Shown here piece after piece: positions 9,260 through 19,643 of a stretch of DNA of 64,000 nt. This DNA comes from Phaeobacter porticola (GTDB lineage Bacteria > Pseudomonadota > Alphaproteobacteria > Rhodobacterales > Rhodobacteraceae): the NCBI RefSeq assembly GCF_001888185.1, contig NZ_CP016364.1, positions 1,550,001 to 1,614,000 of the forward strand. Direction: 5' to 3'. The notes beneath the pieces were generated by a model. That model was given only the letters and a program-made list of their open reading frames with translations, did no database searches and was not told where the DNA came from. A program made the position numbers and the translations under genes. The first letter of the stretch is position 1. The number at the start of each line of letters is the position of its first letter.

Positions 9260-10024
9260 GTGCGACAGGATGTTATCCAGAGAAGAGATGAGATTGTCGC
9301 GCTTCTGTCTGAGAGCGACACGCTGTCGGCGATCGAGCTTTCGTCCGAGCTTGCCGTTTCTGTGCAAACCATACGGGCCGACCTGCGTGATCTTGACGAA
9401 GCGGGGCTTGTCCAGCGTCGTAACGGCTACGTTCGGCTGCGCCAGCAAAGTGAGAACATCGGCTATCTGCCGCGCGAAGGCATAGCGCGACAGGAAAAGC
9501 AGCGCATCGCTCTGGCGGTAAAAACCCTGATCCCCGATGGGGCGCGGGTGGCTCTGGGCACCGGCACAACGGTGGAAACTTGCGCACGGTTATTGGTCTC
9601 TCATAAAGATCTTTTCGTTGCGTCCAACAGCATCCATGCCGTCTGCGCCTTGCAACAGGCCCCCGGTGTTGCCGTTGAACTGGCAGGCGGAACCGTAAGA
9701 ATGCGCGATCTGGATATGATCGGCACGCCAGCTCTCGAATTCTTTGCAAGATATCGCGTCGATTACGCCGTGTTTAGCTGTGGCGGTCTGTCCGAGGAGG
9801 GCAGTGTTATGGATTATAACGCTGACGAGATGTCCGCACGCAAGGCCATCGCAGGCTGTGGAAAGAAGAGCATTCTGGTCATGGATAGCAGAAAGAACGG
9901 ATTGGACCTGGCGTTCCAGATGGGACATGTCTGGGACGTTGATGTCATCGTGACCGGAGCGAGGTTTTCAACGTCTATTGCGGAAAGCTGTTCCCGACAC
10001 AGTTGTCAGATTATCCAAGTATGA
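9260..10024 (+). CDS. DeoR/GlpR-family transcriptional regulator
   Basis: The 254-residue protein has the family's N-terminal winged helix (RRDEIVALLSESDTLSAIEL, then SVQTIRADLRDL) and a C-terminal ISOCOT-type sugar-phosphate sensor domain with ALGTGTTVETCARLL and the ELAGGTVR block. Start is GTG at 9260 with AAGGA upstream. Family members sense phosphorylated intermediates and repress catabolic operons. It is divergent from the importer operon, with matching operators in the shared 169-bp gap, so it very likely controls that operon. A phosphorylated effector would fit the two phosphatases at the operon's end. The effector is not known. Confidence 0.9.
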   Translation: MRQDVIQRRDEIVALLSESDTLSAIELSSELAVSVQTIRADLRDLDEAGLVQRRNGYVRLRQQSENIGYLPREGIARQEKQRIALAVKTLIPDGARVALGTGTTVETCARLLVSHKDLFVASNSIHAVCALQQAPGVAVELAGGTVRMRDLDMIGTPALEFFARYRVDYAVFSCGGLSEEGSVMDYNADEMSARKAIAGCGKKSILVMDSRKNGLDLAFQMGHVWDVDVIVTGARFSTSIAESCSRHSCQIIQV

Positions 10025-10692
10025 CTGTGCCGTTGATTGGCTGATGTCCGGCGTGATTGCCGAAACCTTGGGTGTGGACATTGGTTCGCGGAAGTTGGCC
10101 GCGGAGGACGCTGGTGGGCAGGATGAAGGAGCGGTATCAATCTGGTGGCGACTGCCTAATCGGGTCGCGCCTTGAAGTAATTTTATGCTGTTCAGACGAT
10201 GCGTTATTAGACATCTGGGTGGCGGTCGATACTGTCCTGCGCCGCGAAAACAGCTTCGGAGGGCCTGCGTCGCAACGATGACCATCTTGGTCTATATCCG
10301 CTTTGGGCCGAAAGCACCCTCTTCAAAAGGGGGCTTCCGGTGTCAGCTTGCGTCCTTGAATTCTGCATATTCTCCGCGCACTTGAACAGTTAACCGCAGG
10401 TATTGCCGGTGCGACAGCTGGCGTAACTGGAGAGAGACGCCAATTCCGTCAGAACGACGGAAGCAAGACAACGCTCATTTACCTCAAACAAAACTCGTAC
10501 ATCTCGACCCGATCCGGAAAGCGCTGGACGAAGAGTGGTGGCCGCAGATAGAGATGCACTGAAAAATTAGACTTGCGACTCGGCAATCCGAAAGTGAATG
10601 ACGAATGGACCGAAGCGCGAAAAATGGTCGAAAAATAGACGCAGGGTAGATGCAGATGGCTTGTAAGTTATTGAAAATAAATGAGTGATAAG
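10025..10692. other. Right-hand island tail without a clear gene
   Basis: No complete gene is seen between the DeoR gene and attR. An open stretch at 10360-10548 (plus strand, no obvious start) gives a protein-like but unrecognised sequence with TAGIAGATAGVTGERRQF and, later, TTLIYLKQNSYIS. An integrase gene would be expected near an att site but is not found, so the element has probably lost it and is fixed in place. Confidence 0.4.
10636..10654 (+). repeat. Right set of TAGATGCA repeats, candidate recombinase arm sites
   Basis: TAGACGCA at 10636 and TAGATGCA at 10647 start 11 bp apart, the same step as at the left end (1761 and 1772). A further AGATGCA is at 10552. They lie inside the island, close to attR, as arm-type sites should. 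Confidence 0.6.
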
Positions 10693-10746
10693 CACGTGCA
10701 CGACGTGCAGATCACCCGCGAAAGCCCCAATTACCGTATCGGCTAA
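10693..10746 (+). repeat. attR-like copy of the guaB 3' end
   Basis: This repeats the last 17 codons and stop of guaB ([17 protein letters not shown]) without the rest of the gene. It sits directly before the rsmB leader, so it is probably the original chromosomal guaB tail, displaced when the element entered and supplied a new tail at 1632-1685. Confidence 0.82.
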
Positions 10747-10768
10747 ATTCAGCCAAGGAGACTGTTCA

Positions 10769-10804
10769 ATGATCGTTGCACCACGCCCCGAGGCCGGGAT
10801 ATGA
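10769..10804 (+). CDS. 11-residue leader ORF coupled to rsmB
   Basis: An ATG 7 bases after AAGGAGA opens a short frame, MIVAPRPEAGI, whose TGA overlaps the rsmB ATG (ATGA). rsmB itself has only a weak ribosome-binding site, so its translation may depend on ribosomes finishing this leader. The coupling is inferred from the layout; it could be chance. Confidence 0.4.
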   Translation: MIVAPRPEAGI

Positions 10805-12009
10805 CCCCGGCCGCCCGCCGTCAGGCTGCTATTGAAATCCTCGATCAGATCCTGACCGGGCAGCCTACGGAAAAAGAGCTGACGGCCTGGGCGCGGCGCA
10901 GCAGATTTGCAGGTTCCAAAGATCGCGCCGCTGTGCGTGATCACGTCTTTGGTGCGCTACGTTGCTTGCGATCTTATGCGGCATTGGGGGGCGGCGGCGG
11001 TGATGTCGTGTCTGATGCCAACACCACTGGGCGGCAGCTGGTGCTGGGGGCGTTGCGCGCCGAAGGCATTGATGTGGATGAGATTTTCAACGGTATCGGC
11101 CACGCGCCGGCACCGTTGGATGATGTTGAACAATCCGTGCTGACCACCGTGCCACAGATGCAGCAGGCTGAAGAACTGAATATGCCGGACTGGCTCTGGC
11201 CTGCGTTTGAGGCCAGCCTTGGCAGTGCCGCTGTGGACGCCGCAAAAGCGCTGCAAGACCGCGCACCCGTGCATCTGCGCATCAACCGCCTTCATGAGGA
11301 TCGCGACAGAGCTGTTGAACAACTGGCGTCTGAGGGCGTTTCCACAGAGCCGCATCCATCTGCTGAGACGGCGCTGAACGTGGTTGACGGCGTGCGCAAG
11401 CTTCGCAACAGCGAGGCCTATACCGGGGGGCTGGTCGAGCTGCAGGATGCCGCCAGCCAGGCGGTCATTCAGTCACTACCTCTGTCTGATGGTCAGCGAG
11501 TATTGGACTTTTGTGCCGGTGGCGGTGGTAAAAGCCTTGCCATGGCGGCACGGGCAAAATTGAAGATCTTTGCCCATGATATCGCGCCACAACGCATGAA
11601 AGATCTACCGGTTCGCGCAGAGCGGGCAGGGACAACAATCATGGTGCTGGAGCCAGGTGCCGCGGCCTCCCAGGCACCGTTTGATCTGGTGCTATGTGAC
11701 GCGCCCTGCTCCGGCTCCGGCTCGTGGCGGCGTGCGCCCGAAGGAAAGTGGCGCCTGACGCAGGCGCAGCTGGATGACCTGTGCCAGACGCAGGCCGAAA
11801 TCCTGAACGAGGCCAGCCAGTTGGTCGCAGGTAATGGGTATCTGGCCTATGCGACCTGTTCCATGTTGGAGGTTGAAAATCGCGCACAGGTTGATCGGTT
11901 CCTGGCCAACAATCCAGGGTGGACGTTGCAGCAGGATCACGACTGGCATGTGCACAAGGGCACGGATGGTTTCTATGTTGCCGTGTTGACGCGATTCAGC
12001 GACGATTGA
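10801..12009 (+). CDS. rsmB: RsmB/Sun-family rRNA (cytosine-C5)-methyltransferase
   Basis: The 402-residue enzyme methylates a cytosine of 16S rRNA using S-adenosylmethionine. An N-terminal NusB-like RNA-binding domain covers about residues 1-140. The methyltransferase domain has the SAM loop DFCAGGGGKS, then DAPCSGSG with Cys303, and ATCS with Cys353; these two cysteines are the release and catalytic residues of the family. It would have followed guaB directly before the island arrived. The family is certain; the exact target base (C967 in E. coli) is by analogy. Confidence 0.9.
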   Translation: MTPAARRQAAIEILDQILTGQPTEKELTAWARRSRFAGSKDRAAVRDHVFGALRCLRSYAALGGGGGDVVSDANTTGRQLVLGALRAEGIDVDEIFNGIGHAPAPLDDVEQSVLTTVPQMQQAEELNMPDWLWPAFEASLGSAAVDAAKALQDRAPVHLRINRLHEDRDRAVEQLASEGVSTEPHPSAETALNVVDGVRKLRNSEAYTGGLVELQDAASQAVIQSLPLSDGQRVLDFCAGGGGKSLAMAARAKLKIFAHDIAPQRMKDLPVRAERAGTTIMVLEPGAAASQAPFDLVLCDAPCSGSGSWRRAPEGKWRLTQAQLDDLCQTQAEILNEASQLVAGNGYLAYATCSMLEVENRAQVDRFLANNPGWTLQQDHDWHVHKGTDGFYVAVLTRFSDD

Positions 12010-12103
12010 CGGAGTTTGTCGAAAGTTGATCAGTGCTGCCTTAACGCAGTTTTAACCAAATTCGTCTCGATATAAGCAGATCAAATTCATCGAGGGAGCC
12101 GCA

Positions 12104-14413
12104 ATGAACGGTCGCCACGCCTCACCCGTTCCCCAGTTGCGTGTCTATACGCCCGAGCACGTCCGTTTGGCGGCGGTCTTGGTGCTATCGGCGATGGTCA
12201 TTACGGCACCTTGGCTGTTTAAGACCCCGGATTGGATTACGCGGGGGCTGGTGGCTGTTGGCTTGACGCTGGTTGCAGTGGCGCTGTTGATGCTGGTCCA
12301 GGCGCGCACCCGTCTGCGGGCGCGCGCGATGGCGGCGGCTCTGCTCACCGGATTTATCGACAAGGACGCCACTGTGACCTTCGTCTGCGATGATGACGGT
12401 ATGATCCATGCGTCCAATGGCGCTGCGATCAAACGCTTTGCCGATGCCGAGACCGAAACACTGGCTGGCACGCTGCGGTCGATCCTTGCCAACCCCTCGG
12501 CGGTGTTATTCCGGCTGCAAAGCCGTGCGCGTGTGGATGGTTCCGCGCGCGAGGATATCGTGACCCGTCGCGGTCACGTTCGGCTTGCCGTGCATCAGAT
12601 GCAGGGGGGCAGTTTTTTGTGGCGGGTTGAAGAGATCTCTGATCGCCCAACCGCGAGCCGTGGCGCGGATGCCGTGCCGATCCCCATGGTCACCGTAGGT
12701 CGCACCGGTGCCGTTCTTTTCATGAACGAAGCCGCGCGGAGCCTTATCGGTGAGCGTGTCAAATCCACTGACCGCCTGTTTACCTCGTTGCCGGTACTGT
12801 CCGGTCAGATCAACACGATGAGCACCAAGACCGGTTTGGTTGAAGTGCTTGTCTGCGAAAAGAACCGGAGCCAAGGGCGAAGCGAATTGTATTTCTTGCA
12901 ATTGGATGCCAGCGAAGCCTCTGCGGGCAAAGCCCCACTGGAAAGTCTGCCGGTTCCATTTGTTAAGGTTGATCCAGATGGCACGGTTTTGTCTGCCAAT
13001 AAGCTGGGAAAGCATCTGCTTGGCATCAGCTCTAGCGCCAATCTGAAACTTGGCCAGCTGATGGATGGCTTGGGGCGTCCGATGGCCGATTGGCTGCGTG
13101 ACACGGCTGGCGGTCAAGCCTCACATAAATCGGAATTCCTGCGATTGACACGTCGCGACAAAGAGGTGTTCGTCCAGGTGACTCTGACACGGGTCATTGA
13201 AGAGGGCGAGACTGTCCTGATTGCGGTGCTGAATGATGCGACAGAGTTGAAAACTCTTGAGGCACAATTTGTTCAAAGCCAGAAAATGCAGGCAATTGGC
13301 CAGTTGGCGGGCGGTGTGGCTCATGACTTCAACAACCTGCTGACAGCCATTTCCGGGCATTGCGACCTTCTGTTGTTACGTCACGATCAGGGCGACCAGG
13401 ATTTTGGTGATCTGATCCAGATCCATGAAAACGCCAATCGCGCAGCGGCATTGGTGAGCCAGCTTCTGGCCTTTTCGCGCAAACAGACCTTGCAGCCAGA
13501 GGTTCTGGATGTGCGCGATACATTGTCTGATCTGACTCATCTGCTGAACCGTCTGGTGGGTGAAAAGGTGACACTGACCCTCAGCCATGATCCGGTCATG
13601 CGCTCCATCCGTGCGGACAAGCGCCAGCTAGAGCAAGTTCTGATGAACCTGGTCGTGAATGCGCGCGATGCGATGCCACAGGGCGGTGAAATCCGGATCG
13701 AGACCGAGGCCGTGGTTTTGGATGAACCACTCGAACGCAACCGGGCCGTTGTGCCTGCTGGTGACTGGGTCACAGTCAAGGTCTCTGATGAAGGCGTTGG
13801 GATCTCGCCTGACAAGCTGCAAAAGGTATTTGAGCCGTTCTACACGACGAAACGTACGGGTGAGGGTACCGGTCTGGGGCTTTCGACCGCTTATGGTATC
13901 GTTAAGCAGACGGGGGGCTATATCTTTGTCGACTCGATTAAGGACCAGGGCACACAATTCACACTGTTCTTCCCGGTGAACAGCCAGTCAGAGGCCGAAG
14001 TCGCTGCGCCAGTGACAACCACCGCCAAAGCGATTGCCGCTCAGCATGGCGAGGGTGTTGTGCTTCTGGTCGAGGATGAAGCGCCCGTGCGTGCCTTTGC
14101 CTCACGTGCGTTGCGGATGCGCGGCTATACCGTGTTGGAAGCGGAATCCGCCGAAGATGCACTGCGTACGCTGGAAGATCCCGGGCTGACCGTAGACGTC
14201 TTTGTTACCGATGTGGTGATGCCAGGCATGGATGGTCCCACCTGGGTGCGCGAGGCGTTGAAAACCCGACCCGACACACGTGTGGTATTTGTCTCGGGCT
14301 ATTCAGAAGGCGCGTTTGGCGAGGCAGAGCCTTCGGTGCCAAACTCGGTGTTCCTGCCCAAACCCTTCTCTCTTAACCAGTTGACCGAAACGGTTCACGA
14401 GCAGCTGCACTAG
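12104..14413 (+). CDS. cckA: Hybrid histidine kinase CckA
   Basis: CckA feeds phosphate through ChpT to CtrA and CpdR, and in Rhodobacterales tunes motility and gene-transfer-agent genes. The 769-residue protein has two N-terminal membrane helices (about residues 20-70), PAS-like sensor regions to about 380, and a dimerisation/phosphoacceptor domain with His407 in GGVAHDFNNLL. An ATPase domain follows (NARDAMPQGG, then GTGLGLSTAYGIV), and a C-terminal receiver with Asp703 in TDVVMPGMDG. The H-box HDFNNLLTAISG is the CckA hallmark. The partner chpT lies 28 kb away in this same window. A strong GAGGGAG precedes the ATG. Confidence 0.93.
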   Translation: MNGRHASPVPQLRVYTPEHVRLAAVLVLSAMVITAPWLFKTPDWITRGLVAVGLTLVAVALLMLVQARTRLRARAMAAALLTGFIDKDATVTFVCDDDGMIHASNGAAIKRFADAETETLAGTLRSILANPSAVLFRLQSRARVDGSAREDIVTRRGHVRLAVHQMQGGSFLWRVEEISDRPTASRGADAVPIPMVTVGRTGAVLFMNEAARSLIGERVKSTDRLFTSLPVLSGQINTMSTKTGLVEVLVCEKNRSQGRSELYFLQLDASEASAGKAPLESLPVPFVKVDPDGTVLSANKLGKHLLGISSSANLKLGQLMDGLGRPMADWLRDTAGGQASHKSEFLRLTRRDKEVFVQVTLTRVIEEGETVLIAVLNDATELKTLEAQFVQSQKMQAIGQLAGGVAHDFNNLLTAISGHCDLLLLRHDQGDQDFGDLIQIHENANRAAALVSQLLAFSRKQTLQPEVLDVRDTLSDLTHLLNRLVGEKVTLTLSHDPVMRSIRADKRQLEQVLMNLVVNARDAMPQGGEIRIETEAVVLDEPLERNRAVVPAGDWVTVKVSDEGVGISPDKLQKVFEPFYTTKRTGEGTGLGLSTAYGIVKQTGGYIFVDSIKDQGTQFTLFFPVNSQSEAEVAAPVTTTAKAIAAQHGEGVVLLVEDEAPVRAFASRALRMRGYTVLEAESAEDALRTLEDPGLTVDVFVTDVVMPGMDGPTWVREALKTRPDTRVVFVSGYSEGAFGEAEPSVPNSVFLPKPFSLNQLTETVHEQLH

Positions 14414-14495
14414 GCCATAAGATCTGGTCCGCGCTGATGCTCTGCTGCCGGGCCTAAACTCGCCGATCACAATGATAGCCCGACGCCGCTGGTCG

Positions 14496-15089
14496 CTATG
14501 GGATGCTGTTATACAGGTCGAATTCTTCGGCACGCTTACGATGCACCAACGCCAGCGTTTCTTCGTTCGCATCTAGATCTGCGTTGGGGCTGACATTCAG
14601 TCGGGGCAGCTCAAACCGGGTCTTTAGCCGATCTTCCAGAAACCCGTGTAAGGCTTCTGACGTCTCGTAACGGAACATATGGCGCACGGAGCAGCCATTG
14701 GGCTGGGCCTCCAGAAACTTTGCCTGACTGCCCACATTGGCATATGGGGCAGGCTTGCCCTTGCAGGCCGCCCGCAGGAAGGCATCAAAAGAAACGGTCT
14801 GTGTGCTGTTCTGATGTCCGCGCAATTCGTCGCGCTGACGGAAGCGATACCAGCTCCCCAGCCAACTGACAGGCTCCCGCATCACCGCCACCAGTTCCAT
14901 CTCTGCATCGCAGACCTTGGCAAGCATCGGGCGAATCCAACGGTTGTAGCGGTAAACGGGGGCGTGCTTCAGCTCTGGCGGATTGGCAAAAACCAAATCA
15001 GCGCGGCCCTTCAGGGCATCCTGATAGGCGGTGGTACCGGTTTTCGGTACAGACAATAGGGCCAGGCGTTCTTTGAAAAAGATCAGCAT
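14496..15089 (-). CDS. Sulfotransferase-like protein
   Basis: The 197-residue protein has a PAPS-binding loop near its start (SVPKTGTTA, residues 13-21) and a second block, MREPVSWLGSWYRF, resembling the 3'-phosphate-binding region of sulfotransferases. No signal peptide is seen. It converges on cckA and is divergent from recA. Such short sulfotransferase-like proteins are common in Roseobacters, but the acceptor is unknown; it could also be a nucleotide-binding protein that lost activity. Confidence 0.75.
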   Translation of the reverse strand: MLIFFKERLALLSVPKTGTTAYQDALKGRADLVFANPPELKHAPVYRYNRWIRPMLAKVCDAEMELVAVMREPVSWLGSWYRFRQRDELRGHQNSTQTVSFDAFLRAACKGKPAPYANVGSQAKFLEAQPNGCSVRHMFRYETSEALHGFLEDRLKTRFELPRLNVSPNADLDANEETLALVHRKRAEEFDLYNSIP

Positions 15090-15222
15090 ATCGTGAAATA
15101 CCTGCTGTCAAAAAGGATGTTCGCCCCTGAATAACACTCTCTTAACCATCTTGGCCACCTGATCGACCGACAACGACCTCAATACGATTTTGGTTGTAAT
15201 GTTCCTGTTTTGATCTCATATA

Positions 15223-15237
15223 GAACATGAGGTGAAC
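15223..15237 (-). promoter_or_regulatory. LexA (SOS) box upstream of recA
   Basis: Read on the minus strand this is GTTC-ACCTCAT-GTTC, a perfect match to the alphaproteobacterial SOS box GTTC-N7-GTTC. It ends 57 bp before the recA ATG. A weaker plus-strand match, GTTC-N7-GATC, lies at 15201-15215. Confidence 0.85.
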
Positions 15238-15293
15238 AAAGCAGTGATTGCCGCCCGCCTGCGGGTGTGACACATAGGAAGGGACAAGGGACT

Positions 15294-16361
15294 ATGGCGG
15301 ATCTTTTGACCATGAAAGACAATAAGAAGAGCGGCGACAAACAGAAAGCGCTTGATAGCGCTTTGGCGCAGATCGAACGGCAGTTCGGCAAGGGCTCGAT
15401 CATGAAGCTGGGCGACGGTAATGCGCTGAGCGAGATTGAGGCCAGTTCGACCGGCTCTCTGGGGCTAGATATCGCGCTGGGGATTGGCGGCCTGCCGATG
15501 GGGCGGATCGTTGAGATTTACGGACCTGAAAGCTCGGGTAAGACAACGCTGACATTGCACTGCGTTGCAGAACAGCAGAAAAAGGGCGGCGTTTGCGCCT
15601 TTGTGGACGCCGAGCATGCGCTTGACCCGCAATATGCAGCCAAGCTGGGCGTTGACTTGGACGAGCTGCTGATTTCGCAGCCAGACACAGGCGAACAGGC
15701 GCTGGAAATCACCGACACGCTGGTGCGATCTGGCGCCGTCAATATGGTGATCGTCGATTCTGTGGCGGCCCTGACTCCCAAGTCAGAGCTTGAGGGTGAC
15801 ATGGGCGACAGCAGCGTTGGCGTGCAGGCCCGCCTGATGAGCCAGGCCATGCGCAAGCTGACCGGCTCGATCAGCCGGTCAAAATGTATGGTGATCTTTA
15901 TCAACCAGATCCGTATGAAAATCGGCGTCATGTTTGGCTCGCCTGAAACCACGACCGGTGGCAACGCGCTGAAGTTCTATTCTTCTGTTCGCCTGGACAT
16001 CCGCCGTATTGGTGCGATCAAGGATCGCGACGAGGTGGTCGGCAATGCCACGCGCGTAAAGGTCGTGAAAAACAAGGTGGCACCGCCGTTCAAACAGGTT
16101 GAATTCGACATCATGTATGGCGAAGGTATCTCCAAGATGGGCGAACTGCTGGATCTTGGTGTGGCGGCTGGTGTTGTGGCCAAATCCGGGGCTTGGTTCT
16201 CATACGGGGATGAGCGGATCGGGCAGGGGCGTGAAAATGCCAAAACCTATCTGCGTGAGCACAGTCATATCGCCTATGATATCGAGGATAAGATCCGCGC
16301 GGCACATGGTTTGGAATTCGATCGGCCCGAGGGCGATGGCGACGATATTTTGGAAGCCTAA
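15294..16361 (+). CDS. recA: Recombinase RecA
   Basis: RecA forms filaments on single-stranded DNA, drives strand exchange and triggers LexA self-cleavage. I choose the ATG at 15294 ([13 protein letters not shown]), with AAGGGACAAGGG before it, over the GTG at 15267. The 355-residue protein has Walker [10 protein letters not shown] at residues 77-85, the loop [19 protein letters not shown], and [20 protein letters not shown]. An SOS box lies upstream and a terminator downstream, so it is a single-gene SOS unit. Confidence 0.98.
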   Translation: MADLLTMKDNKKSGDKQKALDSALAQIERQFGKGSIMKLGDGNALSEIEASSTGSLGLDIALGIGGLPMGRIVEIYGPESSGKTTLTLHCVAEQQKKGGVCAFVDAEHALDPQYAAKLGVDLDELLISQPDTGEQALEITDTLVRSGAVNMVIVDSVAALTPKSELEGDMGDSSVGVQARLMSQAMRKLTGSISRSKCMVIFINQIRMKIGVMFGSPETTTGGNALKFYSSVRLDIRRIGAIKDRDEVVGNATRVKVVKNKVAPPFKQVEFDIMYGEGISKMGELLDLGVAAGVVAKSGAWFSYGDERIGQGRENAKTYLREHSHIAYDIEDKIRAAHGLEFDRPEGDGDDILEA

Positions 16362-16396
16362 GCACAGGCGACGTCGGGAAAATCAGATCAAATCTG

Positions 16397-16422
16397 GGCG
16401 CGGGCACCCCCGCGCCTTTTTT
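16397..16422 (+). terminator. Terminator of recA
   Basis: GGCGCGGG at 16397-16404 pairs perfectly with CCCGCGCC at 16409-16416 around a 4-base loop, followed by six T residues. Confidence 0.9.
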
Positions 16423-16517
16423 CATGCCCGCTTTCCGCACCGCAGCGCTGGACAGGCCCCTTGGGGGCGGATACATCTTCCCGAACTGCTGAGACAACCA
16501 GCCGAGAGATCCCGATT

Positions 16518-19169
16518 ATGCCGACGCTCAATGATATCCGCTCCACCTTTCTGAACTATTTTGCCAAACAAGGGCATGAGATCGTGTCCTCCAGCCCGCT
16601 GGTACCGCGCAACGATCCGACTCTGATGTTTACCAACTCGGGCATGGTGCAGTTCAAGAACCTTTTTACCGGGGTCGAAACACGCGATTATAACCGCGCG
16701 ACCTCTTCGCAGAAATGTGTGCGCGCTGGCGGTAAACACAATGATCTCGACAACGTAGGATATACCGCGCGTCATCACACTTTCTTTGAGATGCTCGGGA
16801 ATTTCTCCTTTGGCGATTACTTCAAGGACGAGGCAATCCCCTTTGCCTGGGAGTTGATCACCAAGGAATTCGGTATCGACAAGTCGAAGTTGCTGGCGAC
16901 GGTCTATCACACGGATGACGAGGCATTTGAGATCTGGAAAAAGGTTGGGGTGCCCGAGGACCGGATCATCCGGATTGATACCTCTGACAACTTTTGGCAG
17001 ATGGGGCCAACTGGTCCCTGTGGTCCCTGCACCGAAATTTTCTATGACCACGGTGATCACATCTGGGGCGGGCCTCCGGGTAGCGCAGATGAGGATGGCG
17101 ACCGCTTCATAGAGATCTGGAACGTCGTGTTCATGCAGAACGAGCAGTTCGAAGATGGTTCGATGAAGGCGTTGGACATGCAGTCGATTGATACCGGCAT
17201 GGGGCTGGAACGGATCGGCGCGCTGTTGCAGGGCAGCCACGACAACTATGACACGGACCTGTTCAAGGCATTGATCGAAGCTTCGGCAGATGTAACCAAT
17301 GCGGATCCCTACGGAGATCAGAACGTTCACCATCGCGTCATCGCGGATCATTTGCGGTCGACCTCTTTCCTACTGTCTGACGGGGTGATGCCGTCAAACG
17401 ACGGGCGCGGCTATGTGTTGCGCCGGATTATGCGCCGTGCCATGCGCCATGCGCATCTCTTGGGTGCCAAGGATCCGGTTATGCACCGTCTTGTGCCCGC
17501 GCTGGTGCAGCAGATGGGGGCCGCCTACCCGGAACTGGGCCGCGCCCAGTCGATGATCGAAGAGACACTGTTGCAGGAGGAAACCCGGTTCAAACAAACG
17601 CTGGATCGTGGTCTGAAACTGCTGGATGATGAACTTACTGATCTGGACGACGGCGCGCCGCTGCCTGGCGCGGCAGCGTTCAAACTATATGACACTTTCG
17701 GCTTTCCATTGGATCTGACCCAAGATGCGCTGCGTGAAAAGGGCCGGACCGTGGACACTGATGGGTTTGACAGCGCTATGGCCGAGCAAAAGGCCAAGGC
17801 TCGCGCCGCTTGGGCAGGCTCGGGTGAGGCGGCAGACAGCACCATTTGGTTCGACATTGCTGATCAGGCAGGTACAACTGACTTCCTTGGCTATGAAACA
17901 GAGGTTGCCGAAGGGCAAGTGATGGCGTTGGTGACCAATGGGGCACAGATAGCTGAGGCGGGTGCGGGCAGCGAGGTTCAGGTGATCCTGAACCAGACAC
18001 CCTTTTATGCGGAATCCGGTGGTCAGATTGGCGACCGTGGTGTGATCCGCGTCGATGGCGGCTTGGTCCGTGTGAGCGACACCAGGAAAGCCGCAGGCGT
18101 TTTTATTCATATTGGTAAGGTCGAAAGCGGTCTGGTAACCAAGGGCGCGGCAGCGCAGCTGGAGGTGGATCATGCCCGCCGTACGGCCATTCGCGCGAAC
18201 CACTCGGCGACGCATTTGTTGCATGAAGCGCTGCGCGAGGTACTGGGCGATCATGTGGCACAGCGCGGGTCGCTGAATGCCGATGATCGTTTGCGGTTTG
18301 ACTTTAGTCACAACAAGGCGCTGAGCGCTGACGAATTGCGTCAGGTCGCAATCGATGTGAACCGATTCATCCGTCAGAATACCGCGGTCGAAACCCGGAT
18401 CATGACGCCGGATGATGCCCGTGCCCTGGGCGCGCAGGCACTGTTTGGTGAAAAATACGGTGATGAAGTCCGCGTGGTCTCTATGGGTGAGGCCGCCACC
18501 GGCAAGGGTCAGGATGGCAACACCTATTCGATTGAACTCTGTGGCGGCACGCATGTGCGTCAGACGGGGGATATCGGCACCTTTGTGATCCTCAGCGATG
18601 GCGCATCCTCAGCGGGTGTGCGCCGGATCGAGGCGCTGACAGGCGCCGAAGCTTTTGCGCATCTGGAACGTGAAGCATTGCGGATGGGCGAGATTGCCAG
18701 CACGCTGAAGGCGCAGCCGGAAGAGGTCATGGACCGCATCAAAGCGCTGATGGATGAACGCAGGGCGTTGCAGAATGAGGTTTCGCAACTGAAACAGCAG
18801 GTTGCCATGGGCGGGGGTGCTGGTGGCGGCACCGAGACCAAAGAGATCGGCGGCAAGACGTTCCTTGCTCAGGCCTTGGAAGGTGTTTCAGGCAAAGATC
18901 TGCGGGGCTTGATTGATGCACATAAGCAAAAGATCGGCTCGGGCGTGATCCTGCTTATTGCCAATGATGGTGGCAAGGTGGCTGTAGCGGCGGGTGTGAC
19001 GGACGATCTCGTCGGTCAGATTTCTGCCGTGGACGTACTAAAGGCTGCAGTTCCGTCAGTAGGCGGTAAAGGTGGCGGTGGCCGTCCAGATATGGCGCAG
19101 GGTGGTGGGAAGGATTTTTCCGGTGCAGACGACGCGATCAAGGCAGCAGAGGCTCTGCTGGCAGGGTGA
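16518..19169 (+). CDS. alaS: Alanine-tRNA ligase
   Basis: The enzyme charges tRNA-Ala. The start at 16518 ([15 protein letters not shown]) matches the family's N-terminus and gives 883 residues; the frame extends 19 codons further without a suitable start. In order it has the class II aminoacylation core ([20 protein letters not shown]), the editing domain with zinc site HSATHLLHE and a later CGGTHV, and a Gly-rich C-terminal oligomerisation domain. It follows recA, as often in alphaproteobacteria, but a terminator separates them. Confidence 0.98.
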   Translation: MPTLNDIRSTFLNYFAKQGHEIVSSSPLVPRNDPTLMFTNSGMVQFKNLFTGVETRDYNRATSSQKCVRAGGKHNDLDNVGYTARHHTFFEMLGNFSFGDYFKDEAIPFAWELITKEFGIDKSKLLATVYHTDDEAFEIWKKVGVPEDRIIRIDTSDNFWQMGPTGPCGPCTEIFYDHGDHIWGGPPGSADEDGDRFIEIWNVVFMQNEQFEDGSMKALDMQSIDTGMGLERIGALLQGSHDNYDTDLFKALIEASADVTNADPYGDQNVHHRVIADHLRSTSFLLSDGVMPSNDGRGYVLRRIMRRAMRHAHLLGAKDPVMHRLVPALVQQMGAAYPELGRAQSMIEETLLQEETRFKQTLDRGLKLLDDELTDLDDGAPLPGAAAFKLYDTFGFPLDLTQDALREKGRTVDTDGFDSAMAEQKAKARAAWAGSGEAADSTIWFDIADQAGTTDFLGYETEVAEGQVMALVTNGAQIAEAGAGSEVQVILNQTPFYAESGGQIGDRGVIRVDGGLVRVSDTRKAAGVFIHIGKVESGLVTKGAAAQLEVDHARRTAIRANHSATHLLHEALREVLGDHVAQRGSLNADDRLRFDFSHNKALSADELRQVAIDVNRFIRQNTAVETRIMTPDDARALGAQALFGEKYGDEVRVVSMGEAATGKGQDGNTYSIELCGGTHVRQTGDIGTFVILSDGASSAGVRRIEALTGAEAFAHLEREALRMGEIASTLKAQPEEVMDRIKALMDERRALQNEVSQLKQQVAMGGGAGGGTETKEIGGKTFLAQALEGVSGKDLRGLIDAHKQKIGSGVILLIANDGGKVAVAAGVTDDLVGQISAVDVLKAAVPSVGGKGGGGRPDMAQGGGKDFSGADDAIKAAEALLAG

Positions 19170-19259
19170 TCACTTTTCTTGACCATTAGGTCAAAACGAC
19201 TTGGTCTTTCTGGCAATTCCCTTAACCTGCTGCAAAGATCTTTTGAAAGGACGACACAA

Positions 19260-19547
19260 ATGCCCGCACTCTGGATTGCACATGTCACCGTCACCGATGC
19301 CGAGGCTTATGGTAAATATGCTGAGCTGGCCGGGCCTGCTGTTGCCAAACATGGCGGCGTCTTTATTGCCCGCGGTGGTCGGTTCGTACAGTTAGAGGGC
19401 AAGGAGCGGCCGCGCAATGTCGTGGCGCGTTTCCCCAGTGTTGATGCCGCAGTTGATTGCTACAATAGTCCTGAATACCAAGAGGCATTGAGCCACGCAC
19501 GCGATGCATCCGAACGCGAGCTTATGGTTGTCGAGATCAGCGACTAA
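19260..19547 (+). CDS. DUF1330 family protein
   Basis: The 95-residue cytoplasmic protein begins MPALWIAHVTVTD after a GAAAGGA ribosome-binding site. The blocks YGKYAELAGPAVAKHGG and VVARFPSVDAAVDCYNS, then SPEYQEAL, are typical of DUF1330, a small ferredoxin-like dimeric alpha/beta-barrel fold related to the EthD and ABM groups. No enzymatic role is established for the family. A strong terminator follows. Confidence 0.88.
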   Translation: MPALWIAHVTVTDAEAYGKYAELAGPAVAKHGGVFIARGGRFVQLEGKERPRNVVARFPSVDAAVDCYNSPEYQEALSHARDASERELMVVEISD

Positions 19548-19577
19548 ACTCTGATCGGATATATTGCGATATGTAAG

Positions 19578-19602
19578 AGAGCGGTCTTTGGCCGCTCTTT
19601 TT
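19578..19602 (+). terminator. Terminator after the DUF1330 gene
   Basis: AGAGCGG at 19578-19584 pairs with CCGCTCT at 19592-19598, followed by a T-run. Confidence 0.85.
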
Positions 19603-19643
19603 ATGGTTTAGAGATGCTCAGCAATAGCGGCCCTAGTCCGCAC

